Assembly: GCA_021812365.1 (NCBI GenBank)
Contig: JAKANQ010000004.1
Location: forward strand, 1 to 47,341
DNA length: 47,341 bases
Direction: 5' to 3'
Origin: a bacterium
GTDB taxonomy: Bacteria; Patescibacteriota; Minisyncoccia; UBA6257; GWB1-50-10
Shown in pieces: positions 17,868-27,940 of this stretch. Each line of letters begins with the position of its first letter. Position 1 is the stretch's first letter. The position numbers and the translations under genes are program-made. The notes beneath the pieces are model-generated. The model made no database searches. It was not told the DNA's origin and was given only the letters and a program-made list of their open reading frames with translations.

Positions 17868-19910
17868 ATGAGTCTTTTCAAACTGGTAAGCGACAATAAG
17901 CCCGCAGGAGACCAACCAAAGGCAATCGATGCCTTGGTTTCCGGTATAGAAAAAGGAATGCGGCATCAGACGCTTCTTGGTGTCACGGGATCGGGAAAGA
18001 CGTTCACCATGGCGAATGTGATTCAGCGTATTTCGCGTCCCGCGCTCGTAATAGCGCATAACAAGACCTTGGCGGCGCAGCTTACGAACGAGCTTCGCGA
18101 ATTATTTCCTAAGAATTCAGTGCACTATTTCGTGTCATATTACGATTACTATCAGCCGGAAGCATATATTCCAACCTCCGATACCTACATCGGCAAGGAG
18201 GCGATGATAAACGAGGAGATAGACAAGTTACGCCATGCGGCGACGACCGCGCTTCTTACGCGCCGCGACGTGATAGTGGTCTCATCCGTTTCCTGCATCT
18301 ACGGTCTTGGCGCGCCGCAAGTGTATGCCAAGCACATCTTCCATTTCAAAAAAGGCGACACGATAGATCGCCAGTCATTCGTGAGGAAGCTTGTTGAACT
18401 GCATTTTACGCGCACCAATTCCGATCTTACGCGCGGCACGTTCCGTCTTCGTGGCGACAATTGGGAGATAATGCCTACGGACAGAGAGGTCATCTTCAAC
18501 TTTGAATTGAAGAACGGCATCATAGAGAACATCTATGAGGTTGACCCTGTGGCGGGATATATTCCGGGGAAGACCCCCGCACGCGATGATGTGTTCATTG
18601 CGCCCGCAAAGCACTTCATCACGTTGGCGCCGGAACGCGAACGCGCCATCAAAGAAATTCGAGAAGAGCTGAAGGCGCGCCTCAAGTATTTTGAAAAGCA
18701 TGGAAAATTTTTGGAAGCCGAGCGGCTGGAACGAAGAACGAAGTATGACCTCGCGATGATAAAGGAAGTAGGCTATTGCAACGGCATTGAGAATTATTCT
18801 CAGCATCTTTCGGGAAGGGCTTCCGGTGAGCCGCCGGACACGCTTTTGGATTATTTCCCGAAGGACTTCATGACGTTCATCGATGAATCGCACGTGACCG
18901 TTCCGCAGATCGCGGGCATGTCGGCGGGCGATGCGGCACGCAAAAAGACGCTTGTTGAGTTCGGATTCCGTCTTCCCTCGGCAGCCGATAATCGTCCGCT
19001 CACGTTCGCTGAGTTCAACGCGCGAATAGGACAGGTGGTATTCACTTCCGCGACTCCGGGTCCCTATGAGAATGAAACAAGTTCGGTAGCTAAGGGCGGG
19101 CAGGTGGTAGAGCAAATCATCCGCCCAACCGGCCTTGTGGACCCTGTGGTAACCATTCTTCCCGCGAAAGGACAGGTGCAGGATCTTATTACGCGAATTG
19201 AGTCGCATATCAATGCTCCAAAGGGAAAACGTGAACGTATTCTCGTGACTACGCTTACCAAGAAGATGGCGGAAGACCTTTCCGCATATCTGGAAGAAAA
19301 GAAGATAAAGGTGACGTATTTGCACAGTGATGTAAAAACATTGGACCGCATCAAGATACTCACGAAATTGAGAAGGGGAGAGATAGATGTACTCGTGGGC
19401 GTGAACCTGCTGCGCGAGGGATTGGACTTGCCTGAGGTATCGCTTGTCGCAATTTTGGACGCGGATAAGGAGGGATTTTTAAGGAGTGAGACCGCGCTCG
19501 TACAGACCATCGGCCGCGCCGCGCGTAATGTGAGCGGCGAGGTCTTGATGTACGCGGATAACGTCACCGGTTCGATGGAGCGCGCGATTCGCGAAACAAA
19601 TCGCCGCCGAAAATTACAGCTCGCGTATAACAAGGAGCACAATATCACTCCCAAGACCATCATCAAGGAAATAAAAGATATTTTGCCGATAGAAAAGATA
19701 GAGAAGATAGAACTTGGCGTCGCTCCCAAATCGAAGAAGGCACTCGAGGTCCTTATAAAGGAAAAAGAATATGAGATGCGGGAAGCTGCTGAGGAATTGA
19801 ATTTCGAACTTGCTACTATCTTACGTGAAGAGATAAAAGCGCTCTCGCAAAAACTCGAGGAAGCGAAGAAGGAGCCAAGGGCTGTAAAGGGGAAAAAAAC
19901 CGCCCAATAG
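17868..19910 (+). CDS. uvrB: UvrABC system protein B
   Basis: LLGVTGSGKTFTMANVI, FVSYYDYYQPEAYIPTSDTYI, GVNLLREGLDLPEVSLVAILDADKEGFLRSETALVQTIGRAARN. Confidence 0.97.
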   Translation: MSLFKLVSDNKPAGDQPKAIDALVSGIEKGMRHQTLLGVTGSGKTFTMANVIQRISRPALVIAHNKTLAAQLTNELRELFPKNSVHYFVSYYDYYQPEAYIPTSDTYIGKEAMINEEIDKLRHAATTALLTRRDVIVVSSVSCIYGLGAPQVYAKHIFHFKKGDTIDRQSFVRKLVELHFTRTNSDLTRGTFRLRGDNWEIMPTDREVIFNFELKNGIIENIYEVDPVAGYIPGKTPARDDVFIAPAKHFITLAPERERAIKEIREELKARLKYFEKHGKFLEAERLERRTKYDLAMIKEVGYCNGIENYSQHLSGRASGEPPDTLLDYFPKDFMTFIDESHVTVPQIAGMSAGDAARKKTLVEFGFRLPSAADNRPLTFAEFNARIGQVVFTSATPGPYENETSSVAKGGQVVEQIIRPTGLVDPVVTILPAKGQVQDLITRIESHINAPKGKRERILVTTLTKKMAEDLSAYLEEKKIKVTYLHSDVKTLDRIKILTKLRRGEIDVLVGVNLLREGLDLPEVSLVAILDADKEGFLRSETALVQTIGRAARNVSGEVLMYADNVTGSMERAIRETNRRRKLQLAYNKEHNITPKTIIKEIKDILPIEKIEKIELGVAPKSKKALEVLIKEKEYEMREAAEELNFELATILREEIKALSQKLEEAKKEPRAVKGKKTAQ

Positions 19911-19935
19911 GTTGTTTTTCAGTTCAAGAGGTATA

Positions 19936-19964
19936 TTGACAAAATAATATTATCAAGGTATAAT
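19936..19964 (+). promoter_or_regulatory. Consensus sigma70-type promoter
   Basis: TTGACA - 17 nt - TATAAT. Confidence 0.85.
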
Positions 19965-19970
19965 GTTTTT

Positions 19971-20143
19971 GTTAGATTGGTTCTTTGATAACACGGCAAA
20001 TCTTCATACGGCGCGATTCGCGAGGAGCGCACTCAATGTCAGGTTGGCTGATGTCTAGTGCGCTACTCGTTGAGTGGCGACCGTCGCGCGGGTAACGCGC
20101 GTTCTGTACCCAATTTTCGCGCCATTCGGCGCAAGGGGGCTGT
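19971..20143 (+). promoter_or_regulatory. Long structured 5' leader, candidate cis-regulatory RNA
   Basis: About 170 nt between promoter and ATG 20144 with several stems, including AGCGCACT/AGTGCGCT and alternative CACTCAA/TTGAGTG. Confidence 0.5.
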
Positions 20144-20833
20144 ATGAAAGCAATGCGGATTTACTTCGAGCTCGTCGGTGGAAAGACCATCGCGATGTTC
20201 GCTGACGGGTTCAGGGCCTTCGAGGCCACGACGCAGAAGCCCGTGAAGGACGGTGCACCCAAGCGGTACACCATGCGTCTCGGCGACGCGACCGGCAGGT
20301 TCGTCACCGTCGGCACGAACGATCGGGAGACCCCCGAGGTCATCACGATCAAGCGAGAGGGCAAGCCGCCCATCCACCTCATCCACCGCATGGACTTCAC
20401 CAAGGTGAAGGACATGAAGCGGAGCAAGGAGACCGGAGAGGATGCCTTCTTCTTCACCATGAGCAAGGAGGCGAACCAGAACGACCTGCGCATCGCCCTT
20501 CAAATCAACACGAAGGGAGCGGCGAATGTCGAGGGCAAGCACGGTACTTACTCCGTCTCCACCGAAGCCATCGAGGGTCTGCCCTTCGGCTACGGCATGA
20601 GCGAGGCCGGCTCGACCTTCCTGGTCGGCCTGACCGTGATCGCCCCTGGCGAGACCATCACGATCACGCCCGAGGGCGGTGAACCCGTTCTGCTCCACTA
20701 CGATGGAGTGAAGGGTCTCGTCTTCGAGCAGCCCGGCTCCTTCGCCCCGCTCATCGCGGAGGCCGAGCCCGAGCATGTGCCGCAGCGCACCCGCCGTGCG
20801 AAGAAGCACCAACAGCATACGACCGAAGCCTAG
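20144..20833 (+). CDS. Hypothetical protein, GC-rich codon usage, basic C-terminal tail
   Basis: 229 aa ORF with SD (aaggggg), own promoter and terminator; tail QRTRRAKKHQQHTTEA. Confidence 0.75.
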   Translation: MKAMRIYFELVGGKTIAMFADGFRAFEATTQKPVKDGAPKRYTMRLGDATGRFVTVGTNDRETPEVITIKREGKPPIHLIHRMDFTKVKDMKRSKETGEDAFFFTMSKEANQNDLRIALQINTKGAANVEGKHGTYSVSTEAIEGLPFGYGMSEAGSTFLVGLTVIAPGETITITPEGGEPVLLHYDGVKGLVFEQPGSFAPLIAEAEPEHVPQRTRRAKKHQQHTTEA

Positions 20834-20852
20834 TTCTCGGCCGTCAATCCAT

Positions 20853-20883
20853 CGCCCCGCGCAATTTGCGGGGCGTTTTTTTT
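20853..20883 (+). terminator. Rho-independent terminator
   Basis: cgccccgcgcaatttgcggggcgtttttttt. Confidence 0.9.
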
Positions 20884-20898
20884 ACGCACAAAAAGAGA

Positions 20899-20927
20899 TT
20901 GACTTTTGGTTGGTGGGACACTAAAGT
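20899..20927 (+). promoter_or_regulatory. Putative promoter upstream of uvrA
   Basis: TTGACT - 17 nt - TAAAGT. Confidence 0.5.
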
Positions 20928-21040
20928 TCGTGTGTGGTATCCCTAGCACGCGAAGTGCCGGGCCATTTCGTTATTCACTCATAAAACATACAGGACCCGC
21001 CTTCGCTAAAGCTACGGTGGGCACGTAAAATAAAAATATC

Positions 21041-23554
21041 ATGCAGGACAAGATAATCATAAAAGGAGCGCGGGAACATAATTTGAAGAACATCAATTTA
21101 GAGATTCCTCGCGGAAAAATGACGGTGTTCACGGGACTTTCCGGTTCGGGAAAATCATCGCTTGCGTTCGATACCATCTTTGCGGAAGGACAACGAAGAT
21201 ATATCGAATCGCTTTCGGCATACGCGCGCCAATTTTTGGGCAGGCTCGATAAGCCCGATGTGGATGAGATAGAGGGACTTTCGCCCGCAATCTCAATTGA
21301 CCAGAAAAGCCACTCGGCCAATCCGCGTTCAACGGTCGCGACCATCACGGAAATCTACGATTATATGCGTGTGCTTTTCGCGCGCGCGGGCAAGCCGCAT
21401 TGTCCACGATGCGGAACACCCATCAAAAAGATGACTATCGAGGAGATAGTCGACGTGGCAATCTCCATTTCAAATGAAAACAAGGCGGGGAAGAATGTGG
21501 TCATCTTGGCACCCGTCGTCCGCGGGAGGAAGGGGGAGTATTACCAATTACTCTATGATTTCTTGAATACGGGTTTTTCCGAGATTCGCGTGGATGGAAC
21601 GTATTATTCGTTGCGCGACAAGATAGACTTGAGCCGTTATAAGCAGCATACTATCGACCTTGTGGTCGACAGGATGCCCGCGAAATTGGATTTCAAAGAG
21701 AAGGATAATCGCTTGAGGCTTTCGGAAGCGATTGAGACTGCGCTGAAGTATGGCAACGATGTGGTGACCATCATCACCGATGAGGAGACCTCGCTGTCCG
21801 CGAAATTCACGTGTCCTAATGATGGCTTCTCGTTTCCTGAGATTGAGCCGCGTCTCTTTTCATTCAATAGCCCGTTCGGCGCGTGTCCCGCGTGTAACGG
21901 CCTTGGTACCGAGAGCATCTTCTCCGAGAAGATATGCGAGGTATGCGGAGGAAAACGTTTGAAGGAAGAGGCGCTCAGCGTACTCATCAATGGAAAGAAC
22001 ATCGCGAATGTGACGGGACTTTCCGTCGCGCATGCGCATGAATTTTTTGACAAGGCTGAAAAATCAAAGGACGAACAGTTCAAGGAGATCGCGGAATTGC
22101 CTCTGCGCGAGATAAAGAATCGGCTTAAGTTTTTAGCGGATGTGGGTTTGGAATATCTCACGCTCGACAGGCGCGCGGGCACATTGTCAGGCGGCGAGGC
22201 GCAGCGCATTCGGCTTGCGTCGCAGATAGGTTCAAGGCTTGTGGGTACGCTCTATATACTTGATGAGCCGACCATCGGACTTCACCAGCGAGACAATGCA
22301 AAGCTCATAAAGACATTGCAGGACTTGCGTGATTTGGGAAACACGGTAGTGGTGGTCGAGCATGATGAGGAGACGATTCGCGCTTCGGATTATCTTGTTG
22401 ACGTGGGTCCCGGCGCGGGCATCCATGGCGGAAACATCGTGGCGGCGGGTCCGATACCCGAGGTCATCAATGACACGCGGCATGCGTCACTTACGCTTGA
22501 TTATCTTCGCGGAAAGGAGTTCATCGAGGTTCCCAAGGAACGCCGTGGCGTAAAAACCGGGCATGAATCGATAAAGATGAAGGGCGTCACGGAAAACAAT
22601 CTTAAGAACGTTGATGTGAACATTCCATTACGAAGACTTACCGCGGTTACGGGAGTTTCCGGTTCGGGAAAAAGTTCGCTCATCTATGACGTGCTCTACA
22701 AACATCTCGCGAACAAATTCAACGGCGCGAGCTATAAGGTTGGCGCGAATAAGGGAATCACGGGATTGGAATATGTGAATAGGGTCATCAACATCGACCA
22801 GGGGGCCATCGGACGCACGCCGCGTTCAAATCCCGCAACATACGTGGGGGCGTGGTCATTTATTCGCGACTTGTTCGCGGCGACCGAAGATGCGCGCGTG
22901 CGCGGCTATCGTCCAGGAAGATTCAGCTTCAATGTGAAGGGTGGCCGCTGCGAGAACTGCGAAGGACATGGCGTCATCGCGATTGAGATGCATTTCTTGC
23001 CAACCGTCTATGTGACGTGTGATGTATGCAAGGGAAAACGTTTTGACAGAGAAACGCTTGAAGTGGAGTACAAGGGAAAGAATATCTATGATGTATTGAA
23101 AACGACCATTGAGGAAGCGGTCACATTCTTTGAAGATATTCCTTGGCTCTATGACCGATTGAAGATATTGGATGAGGTGGGTCTCGGCTATTTGGAGCTT
23201 GGACAATCCGCGACAACGCTTTCGGGCGGCGAGGCGCAGCGCATCAAGCTTGCCGCGGAACTTGGAAAACGTGATACGCGAAAGACCATCTATCTTTTGG
23301 ATGAGCCGACCACCGGACTTCACTTCGCGGACGTGCAGAAGCTGCTTGATGTGTTGCAGCGCCTCGTATCACGCGGCAATACCGTAGTGGTCATCGAACA
23401 TAATCTTGATGTCATCAAATCGGCGGATTGGGTCATCGACCTCGGTCCCGAGGGTGGAGAAAAGGGCGGCGCCATCATTGGCGAGGGAACGCCTGAAGAG
23501 ATCGCGGAAAAAGCGCGAAGTTTTACGGGACATTACTTGAAGGCCGTCTTATAA
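21041..23554 (+). CDS. uvrA: UvrABC system protein A
   Basis: [58 protein letters not shown]; two LSGGEAQRI signature motifs. Confidence 0.97.
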   Translation: MQDKIIIKGAREHNLKNINLEIPRGKMTVFTGLSGSGKSSLAFDTIFAEGQRRYIESLSAYARQFLGRLDKPDVDEIEGLSPAISIDQKSHSANPRSTVATITEIYDYMRVLFARAGKPHCPRCGTPIKKMTIEEIVDVAISISNENKAGKNVVILAPVVRGRKGEYYQLLYDFLNTGFSEIRVDGTYYSLRDKIDLSRYKQHTIDLVVDRMPAKLDFKEKDNRLRLSEAIETALKYGNDVVTIITDEETSLSAKFTCPNDGFSFPEIEPRLFSFNSPFGACPACNGLGTESIFSEKICEVCGGKRLKEEALSVLINGKNIANVTGLSVAHAHEFFDKAEKSKDEQFKEIAELPLREIKNRLKFLADVGLEYLTLDRRAGTLSGGEAQRIRLASQIGSRLVGTLYILDEPTIGLHQRDNAKLIKTLQDLRDLGNTVVVVEHDEETIRASDYLVDVGPGAGIHGGNIVAAGPIPEVINDTRHASLTLDYLRGKEFIEVPKERRGVKTGHESIKMKGVTENNLKNVDVNIPLRRLTAVTGVSGSGKSSLIYDVLYKHLANKFNGASYKVGANKGITGLEYVNRVINIDQGAIGRTPRSNPATYVGAWSFIRDLFAATEDARVRGYRPGRFSFNVKGGRCENCEGHGVIAIEMHFLPTVYVTCDVCKGKRFDRETLEVEYKGKNIYDVLKTTIEEAVTFFEDIPWLYDRLKILDEVGLGYLELGQSATTLSGGEAQRIKLAAELGKRDTRKTIYLLDEPTTGLHFADVQKLLDVLQRLVSRGNTVVVIEHNLDVIKSADWVIDLGPEGGEKGGAIIGEGTPEEIAEKARSFTGHYLKAVL

Positions 23555-23560
23555 ATAGTG

Positions 23561-23592
23561 AACAAGGCGCAATGCCAAATTGCGCCTTGTTT
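23561..23592 (+). terminator. Rho-independent terminator
   Basis: aacaaggcgcaatgccaaattgcgccttgttt. Confidence 0.8.
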
Positions 23593-23607
23593 ATCGTTTG
23601 AGGTACA

Positions 23608-24486
23608 ATGAAAATCATGGAAGCGAAGAATATCACAAAAAAGAAGGTTGGATTGGCGCTTGGCGGTGGCGGCGCGAAAGGGCTTGCGCACATCGGCGTC
23701 ATCAAAGAACTTGAGCGCGCGGGCGTGGAGATAAGCTATATTGCGGGTACCAGCATGGGTGCGTTGGTGGGCGCGTGGTACGCGGCCACGAAAGATATCG
23801 CGGCACTCGAAAAATTGTTTATAAGCATTAAGGACGAGGATGTATATTCGATGAGTAAAATAGCGCGCAAACACGATGGCGCGATTTTCAAGGATTCGTC
23901 CATTCCCGATTTTTTGGAAAAGCAATTCAAAAGTGTTGATTTCAACGATCTAAAGATTCCATTCAAGGCAATTGCGACGGATACAAAGAATGGCGAGCAG
24001 GTAGTGCTTGAAAAGGGAAGCCTTTCAGACGCGGTAAGAGCAAGCACCGCGTTGCCTGTGGTATTCAGCCCCGTGGAGATAGATGGGCGAGTGCTTATGG
24101 ATGGGGGGTTTGTGAATCCTGTGCCCGCGGATGTGGTGCGAGAGATGGGTGCTAATCTTGTTATCGCCGTTGACGTGTCAAGCAAGTGGTTTGATTTTTC
24201 TGAGGAAAAGATACGTATTTTCCACATCTATTCTCTTATCGCAAGCGCGTTGGCGGTCATCGAATATCAGATAGCGGCCCGCATATTGGAGGAGAATGCC
24301 GACATTGTGCTGCATCCGCAGGTGCTTACGCACCATTGGCTTGAATTTGGAAACGCGCGAGAGCTCATCGCTCATGGCGAGACCGAGACTCACGAACAGA
24401 TTTCAAAGATATGCGAGCACGCGGGGCATCAGTTACCAGAAAAATCTCCGTTTGAGAAGTTTATGGACTTCATCCTTTACGCATAA
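23608..24486 (+). CDS. Patatin-like phospholipase (RssA-like)
   Basis: GLALGGGGAKGLAHIGVIKELERAG, AGTSMGALVGAWYA (GxSxG), DGGFVNPVPADVVREMGA. Confidence 0.92.
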   Translation: MKIMEAKNITKKKVGLALGGGGAKGLAHIGVIKELERAGVEISYIAGTSMGALVGAWYAATKDIAALEKLFISIKDEDVYSMSKIARKHDGAIFKDSSIPDFLEKQFKSVDFNDLKIPFKAIATDTKNGEQVVLEKGSLSDAVRASTALPVVFSPVEIDGRVLMDGGFVNPVPADVVREMGANLVIAVDVSSKWFDFSEEKIRIFHIYSLIASALAVIEYQIAARILEENADIVLHPQVLTHHWLEFGNARELIAHGETETHEQISKICEHAGHQLPEKSPFEKFMDFILYA

Positions 24487-25839
24487 CTACTTGTCCAATT
24501 GCTGAGAGGTGAGAAGGTCATTGCCCGAAAGAAGGAATAGCGTCTTGTCGTTCAACGCGAATTGCGCCGCATCCGCGGCGAGCGTATAGATATTTCTTGC
24601 CGAGCGCGTGTCAAATTCCTCCGCTTTCAGTTCGTTGCCCGCTTTTATCAAAAAATAATTTTGAGTGAACGGTATCCACTTGAAGGATTGCGCATCCTCG
24701 CCTTCGGTGAGAGTGAAGTTGCTCGCATCTCCCTGTTTGCGAATCACATTTTCCTCATAATCTTTGAGGTAGAGAATCTCCGCGTCGCCATTCGTTCCGA
24801 TGAATATCGCGCGCTTGGAATCGGGGGAAAATGAATAGAATGAGATTTGTGCTCCTACCTTTTTCAGTGCTTGAGTATCAACCTCGTAGTGGAAGAGATG
24901 CTGTTCTTCATCGGTAATAAGAAGATCGGAGCCGTCCGGAGAGGCTTTCAGTCCTGTCGCAAAATTAAGATGTACCGGATATTCTGATTGCGTATGAAGA
25001 AGAAGGTCCGAAATAGTAAGGACTCCTTTTGAATCAATGGCAAAGAAATCGTTATTGCTTGTTGCGTACGCAATAAGTTTATTCGTGGCAAGCAATGGTT
25101 CCAACTCCATCTTCTTTGTATCCAATATATAGACAGACGTATTGGTGGTGATGATGAGTTTCGTTCGTGTGAAGGGGTGGGAGATGACTTCTCGAATTTT
25201 CGCGATACTCGCGAAGCCTAATTGCTTATGGCGCAGAGAAGAAAAGAGAGTATTTATGTTGAGCGTTGAGGATGCGTCATCAAGATTCACGAAGTAGTAT
25301 GTTGCACCGTCTTTTGTGACCACAAATGGCGAATCCAGATTCGAAAGAATGACGTCCTTTCCCGCAATCTTCTCGTTTTTGAATCCAAGTTCTCCCGCCG
25401 TTGTCTTTACGACGGGGCCGTTCTTAGTGAGCCAAAATGCCGCAATGTCGGTACTGCTTGTGTCAGGGGTCAGTGTTTTAGGCCATAGGATGATGTCCTT
25501 TGAAGACGCAACTATTCCCGATGAGAGCGAGAATTCTTTGTTCCAATCATAATAGCCGGGAAGCGAGAGCGAGACCGAGTGGGTGGTGGGGGTAAGGCCC
25601 GGGACGTAGATGTCATTGCTCAAAAATCCCGCGGTTCCCGGATATTTTTTGCCATCAAGATAGAGTGTGGCATCGCGTGGCGTGAATTTCACGTAAATAC
25701 CGCCCGCTTTCACGAGGCGGAGATTTTTCGTGTCTATCACGAATCCAAGCATCTTTATCGTGAGATATGAGCCGAGTATCAAAAAGACGGCGAAAAAAAA
25801 CCAAACCAGTTTTCTTCGAGCGGAATGTCCCAGTGCCAT
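24487..25839 (-). CDS. Single-TM PEGA-domain protein with beta-propeller-like C-terminal region
   Basis: GGIYVKFTPRDATLYLDGKKYPGTAGFLSNDIYVPGLTPTTHSVSLSLPGYYDW; start placed at MALGHSARRK. Confidence 0.75.
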   Translation of the reverse strand: MALGHSARRKLVWFFFAVFLILGSYLTIKMLGFVIDTKNLRLVKAGGIYVKFTPRDATLYLDGKKYPGTAGFLSNDIYVPGLTPTTHSVSLSLPGYYDWNKEFSLSSGIVASSKDIILWPKTLTPDTSSTDIAAFWLTKNGPVVKTTAGELGFKNEKIAGKDVILSNLDSPFVVTKDGATYYFVNLDDASSTLNINTLFSSLRHKQLGFASIAKIREVISHPFTRTKLIITTNTSVYILDTKKMELEPLLATNKLIAYATSNNDFFAIDSKGVLTISDLLLHTQSEYPVHLNFATGLKASPDGSDLLITDEEQHLFHYEVDTQALKKVGAQISFYSFSPDSKRAIFIGTNGDAEILYLKDYEENVIRKQGDASNFTLTEGEDAQSFKWIPFTQNYFLIKAGNELKAEEFDTRSARNIYTLAADAAQFALNDKTLFLLSGNDLLTSQQLDK

Positions 25840-25904
25840 AGTACATTTACGGTAGCGCGAAGGATGGTTTTCCGCAAGGAATCGCCTTCCGCGCGGCACT
25901 ATCC

Positions 25905-25932
25905 TTGACAAAATAAAAATAAAGTATAGAAT
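25905..25932 (+). promoter_or_regulatory. Putative sigma70-type promoter
   Basis: TTGACA - 16 nt - TAGAAT upstream of 25977. Confidence 0.65.
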
Positions 25933-25976
25933 ATGAACTCTGTTGAACCTTAATAACTACACAAAGGAGGAAGATT

Positions 25977-26396
25977 TTGCGTGATCATATTGTAGGAGTA
26001 CTCGTTGGTCTTTTGTTCGTTACTGCGTACGCGTCGTGGGATTCGAAGTCCATCGCGAAGATGCCACGCGCGGTAACGTGCGAGTGCGCGAACGAGGAGA
26101 GCTATACGACCATGCGTGCGTGGGTTACCGCGTACACAAGCAGCGCCGACGAGTGCGGAAATGATTTCGGCATCACCGCATCGGGCGAACGCGCCCGCGA
26201 TGGCGTGGTTGCGTGCAATTTTTTGCCGTTTGGCACCAGGGTGAGGATTCCAGAACTCTTCGGAGAGAGGGAATTTGTCGTCATGGACCGAATGTCCAAG
26301 GGAAAGGAGAACTACGTTGATGTGTGGGTGAAGAGGAAATATACTGCCCGCAGGATAGGAAAATCCTTTGTAGACATAGTCGTGGTCGACAGTTGA
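25977..26396 (+). CDS. Secreted 3D-domain (RlpA/YorM-like beta-barrel) protein
   Basis: TTG start after aaaggagg; RAWVTAYTSSADECGNDFGITASGERARDGVVACNFLPFGTRVRIP...VVMDRM...YVDVWV. Confidence 0.8.
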   Translation: MRDHIVGVLVGLLFVTAYASWDSKSIAKMPRAVTCECANEESYTTMRAWVTAYTSSADECGNDFGITASGERARDGVVACNFLPFGTRVRIPELFGEREFVVMDRMSKGKENYVDVWVKRKYTARRIGKSFVDIVVVDS

Positions 26397-26400
26397 TACA

Positions 26401-26429
26401 AGCCCCGCGCATTTTGCGGGGCTTTTTTT
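26401..26429 (+). terminator. Rho-independent terminator
   Basis: agccccgcgcattttgcggggcttttttt. Confidence 0.9.
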
Positions 26430-26484
26430 GTTGCTGTATGTTTCCTTTATTTTTTGATATACTGAAAAAAAGCCTAATAATCAT

Positions 26485-27042
26485 ATGAAAAATAAAACGT
26501 TATGGATCGTTCTTGGCGTGGCGGTCGTCGCGCTTCTCTATGTATGGACCTCATACAACGGATTTGTAGGAAAGAATGAGGCGGTAGATAACCAGTGGGC
26601 GCAAGTGGAGACGCAGTATCAGCGCAGATTGGACCTTATTCCTAACCTCGTGAATTCGGTGCAGGGCGCGATGAAACAGGAAAAGGATGTCTTTTTGGCG
26701 ATTGCGGACGCGCGCACGAAGTATGGCAGCGCAAAAACGGTAGATGAGAAAGCGGCGGCGGCAACGGGTGTGGAATCAGCGCTCAGCCGATTGCTCGTGG
26801 TGATGGAAAACTATCCTACGCTTAAATCATCGGATGCGGTACAGACGCTTATGGTACAGCTTGAGGGAACCGAGAATCGCGTGAGCGTGGAGCGACAGCG
26901 CTTCAACGATGCGGTGAAGGATCTCAACATGTCCGTGAAGCGTTTCCCCGGCAACATCGTTGCGGGAATGTTCGGATTTAAGGAGCGAACCTATTTTGCG
27001 GCGGCAAGCGGCGCTGAGAATGCTCCGAAAGTAAACTTCTAA
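26485..27042 (+). CDS. lemA: LemA family protein
   Basis: SYNGFVGKNEAVDNQWAQVETQYQRRLDLIPNLVNSVQGAMKQEKDVFLAIADART. Confidence 0.95.
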   Translation: MKNKTLWIVLGVAVVALLYVWTSYNGFVGKNEAVDNQWAQVETQYQRRLDLIPNLVNSVQGAMKQEKDVFLAIADARTKYGSAKTVDEKAAAATGVESALSRLLVVMENYPTLKSSDAVQTLMVQLEGTENRVSVERQRFNDAVKDLNMSVKRFPGNIVAGMFGFKERTYFAAASGAENAPKVNF

Positions 27043-27048
27043 CTTCAC

Positions 27049-27933
27049 ATGAGGAGGGTCGTATTACTCTTTCTCATTGCTATCGTAACAATTCCATTTG
27101 TTGCGCGTGCATACACAAGTCCTGGCAAGCCTGAGGAAGGTTTTTTTGTGAGTGATTTTGCGGGGATGCTACATCCACAAGAAAAAGCACAGCTTGAACA
27201 AAAGCTTGCGGCGTTTGAGGCAAGTTCCACGAATGAGATTGCGGTCGTCACTATTCCAAGTTTGAATGGCGATACGATTGAAAATTATGCCGTGAAATTG
27301 TTCGAGGACTGGAAGATAGGCAAGAAGGGGAAGGATAACGGCATCCTGCTTCTCATCTCGCGTGATGATAGAAAGGTGCGCATTGAGGTCGGATATGGAT
27401 TGGAGGGCGCGCTCACCGACGCGCAGAGTTATTGGATCATCAATAATGTAATCACGCCTAATTTCAAGGCGGGGAATTATTATGCGGGCATTGACGGCGC
27501 GGTCTCTCAGATAATGTCTGCGACGCGGGGTGAGTACGTGCCTTCTGAATCTCAGAATGTCGATAGAACAGTGAATGCGGTGTTCGAGTATTGGTATCTT
27601 ATTCCCATTGGCATTATGTGGCTCGCAAGTATTTTGGGCCGTTCAAAATCATGGTGGGCAGGTGGTGTGCTTGGAGGCATAGGCGGCGTCGTCATCGGAC
27701 TCTTCGATGGATTCTTCTACGCGGGTATTCTCGCTATCGTATTTCTCATTCCTCTCGGGTTGCTCTTCGATTATTTCGTATCTAAATCGTACGATAAGTA
27801 CAAGGCGGGAACGGGCGGCATTCCTTGGTGGATAGGCGGCGGAGGTTTTTGGGGCGGAGGAGGCTCGGGCGGTGGATTCGGAGGATTCGGCGGCGGGCGT
27901 TCGGGCGGAGGAGGCTCAAGCGGTGATTGGTAA
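27049..27933 (+). CDS. TPM-domain (YgcG) protein with Gly-rich C-terminus
   Basis: VSDFAGMLHPQEKAQLEQKLAAFEASSTNEIAVVTIPSLNGDTIENYAVKLFEDWKIGKKGKDNGILLLIS. Confidence 0.93.
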   Translation: MRRVVLLFLIAIVTIPFVARAYTSPGKPEEGFFVSDFAGMLHPQEKAQLEQKLAAFEASSTNEIAVVTIPSLNGDTIENYAVKLFEDWKIGKKGKDNGILLLISRDDRKVRIEVGYGLEGALTDAQSYWIINNVITPNFKAGNYYAGIDGAVSQIMSATRGEYVPSESQNVDRTVNAVFEYWYLIPIGIMWLASILGRSKSWWAGGVLGGIGGVVIGLFDGFFYAGILAIVFLIPLGLLFDYFVSKSYDKYKAGTGGIPWWIGGGGFWGGGGSGGGFGGFGGGRSGGGGSSGDW

Positions 27934-27940
27934 TCTATCT

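Noticed and set aside
18375-19325. 316-aa minus-strand ORF
   Set aside because: Entirely antisense to uvrB, which has unmistakable motifs; Arg/His-rich composition is typical of antisense frames.
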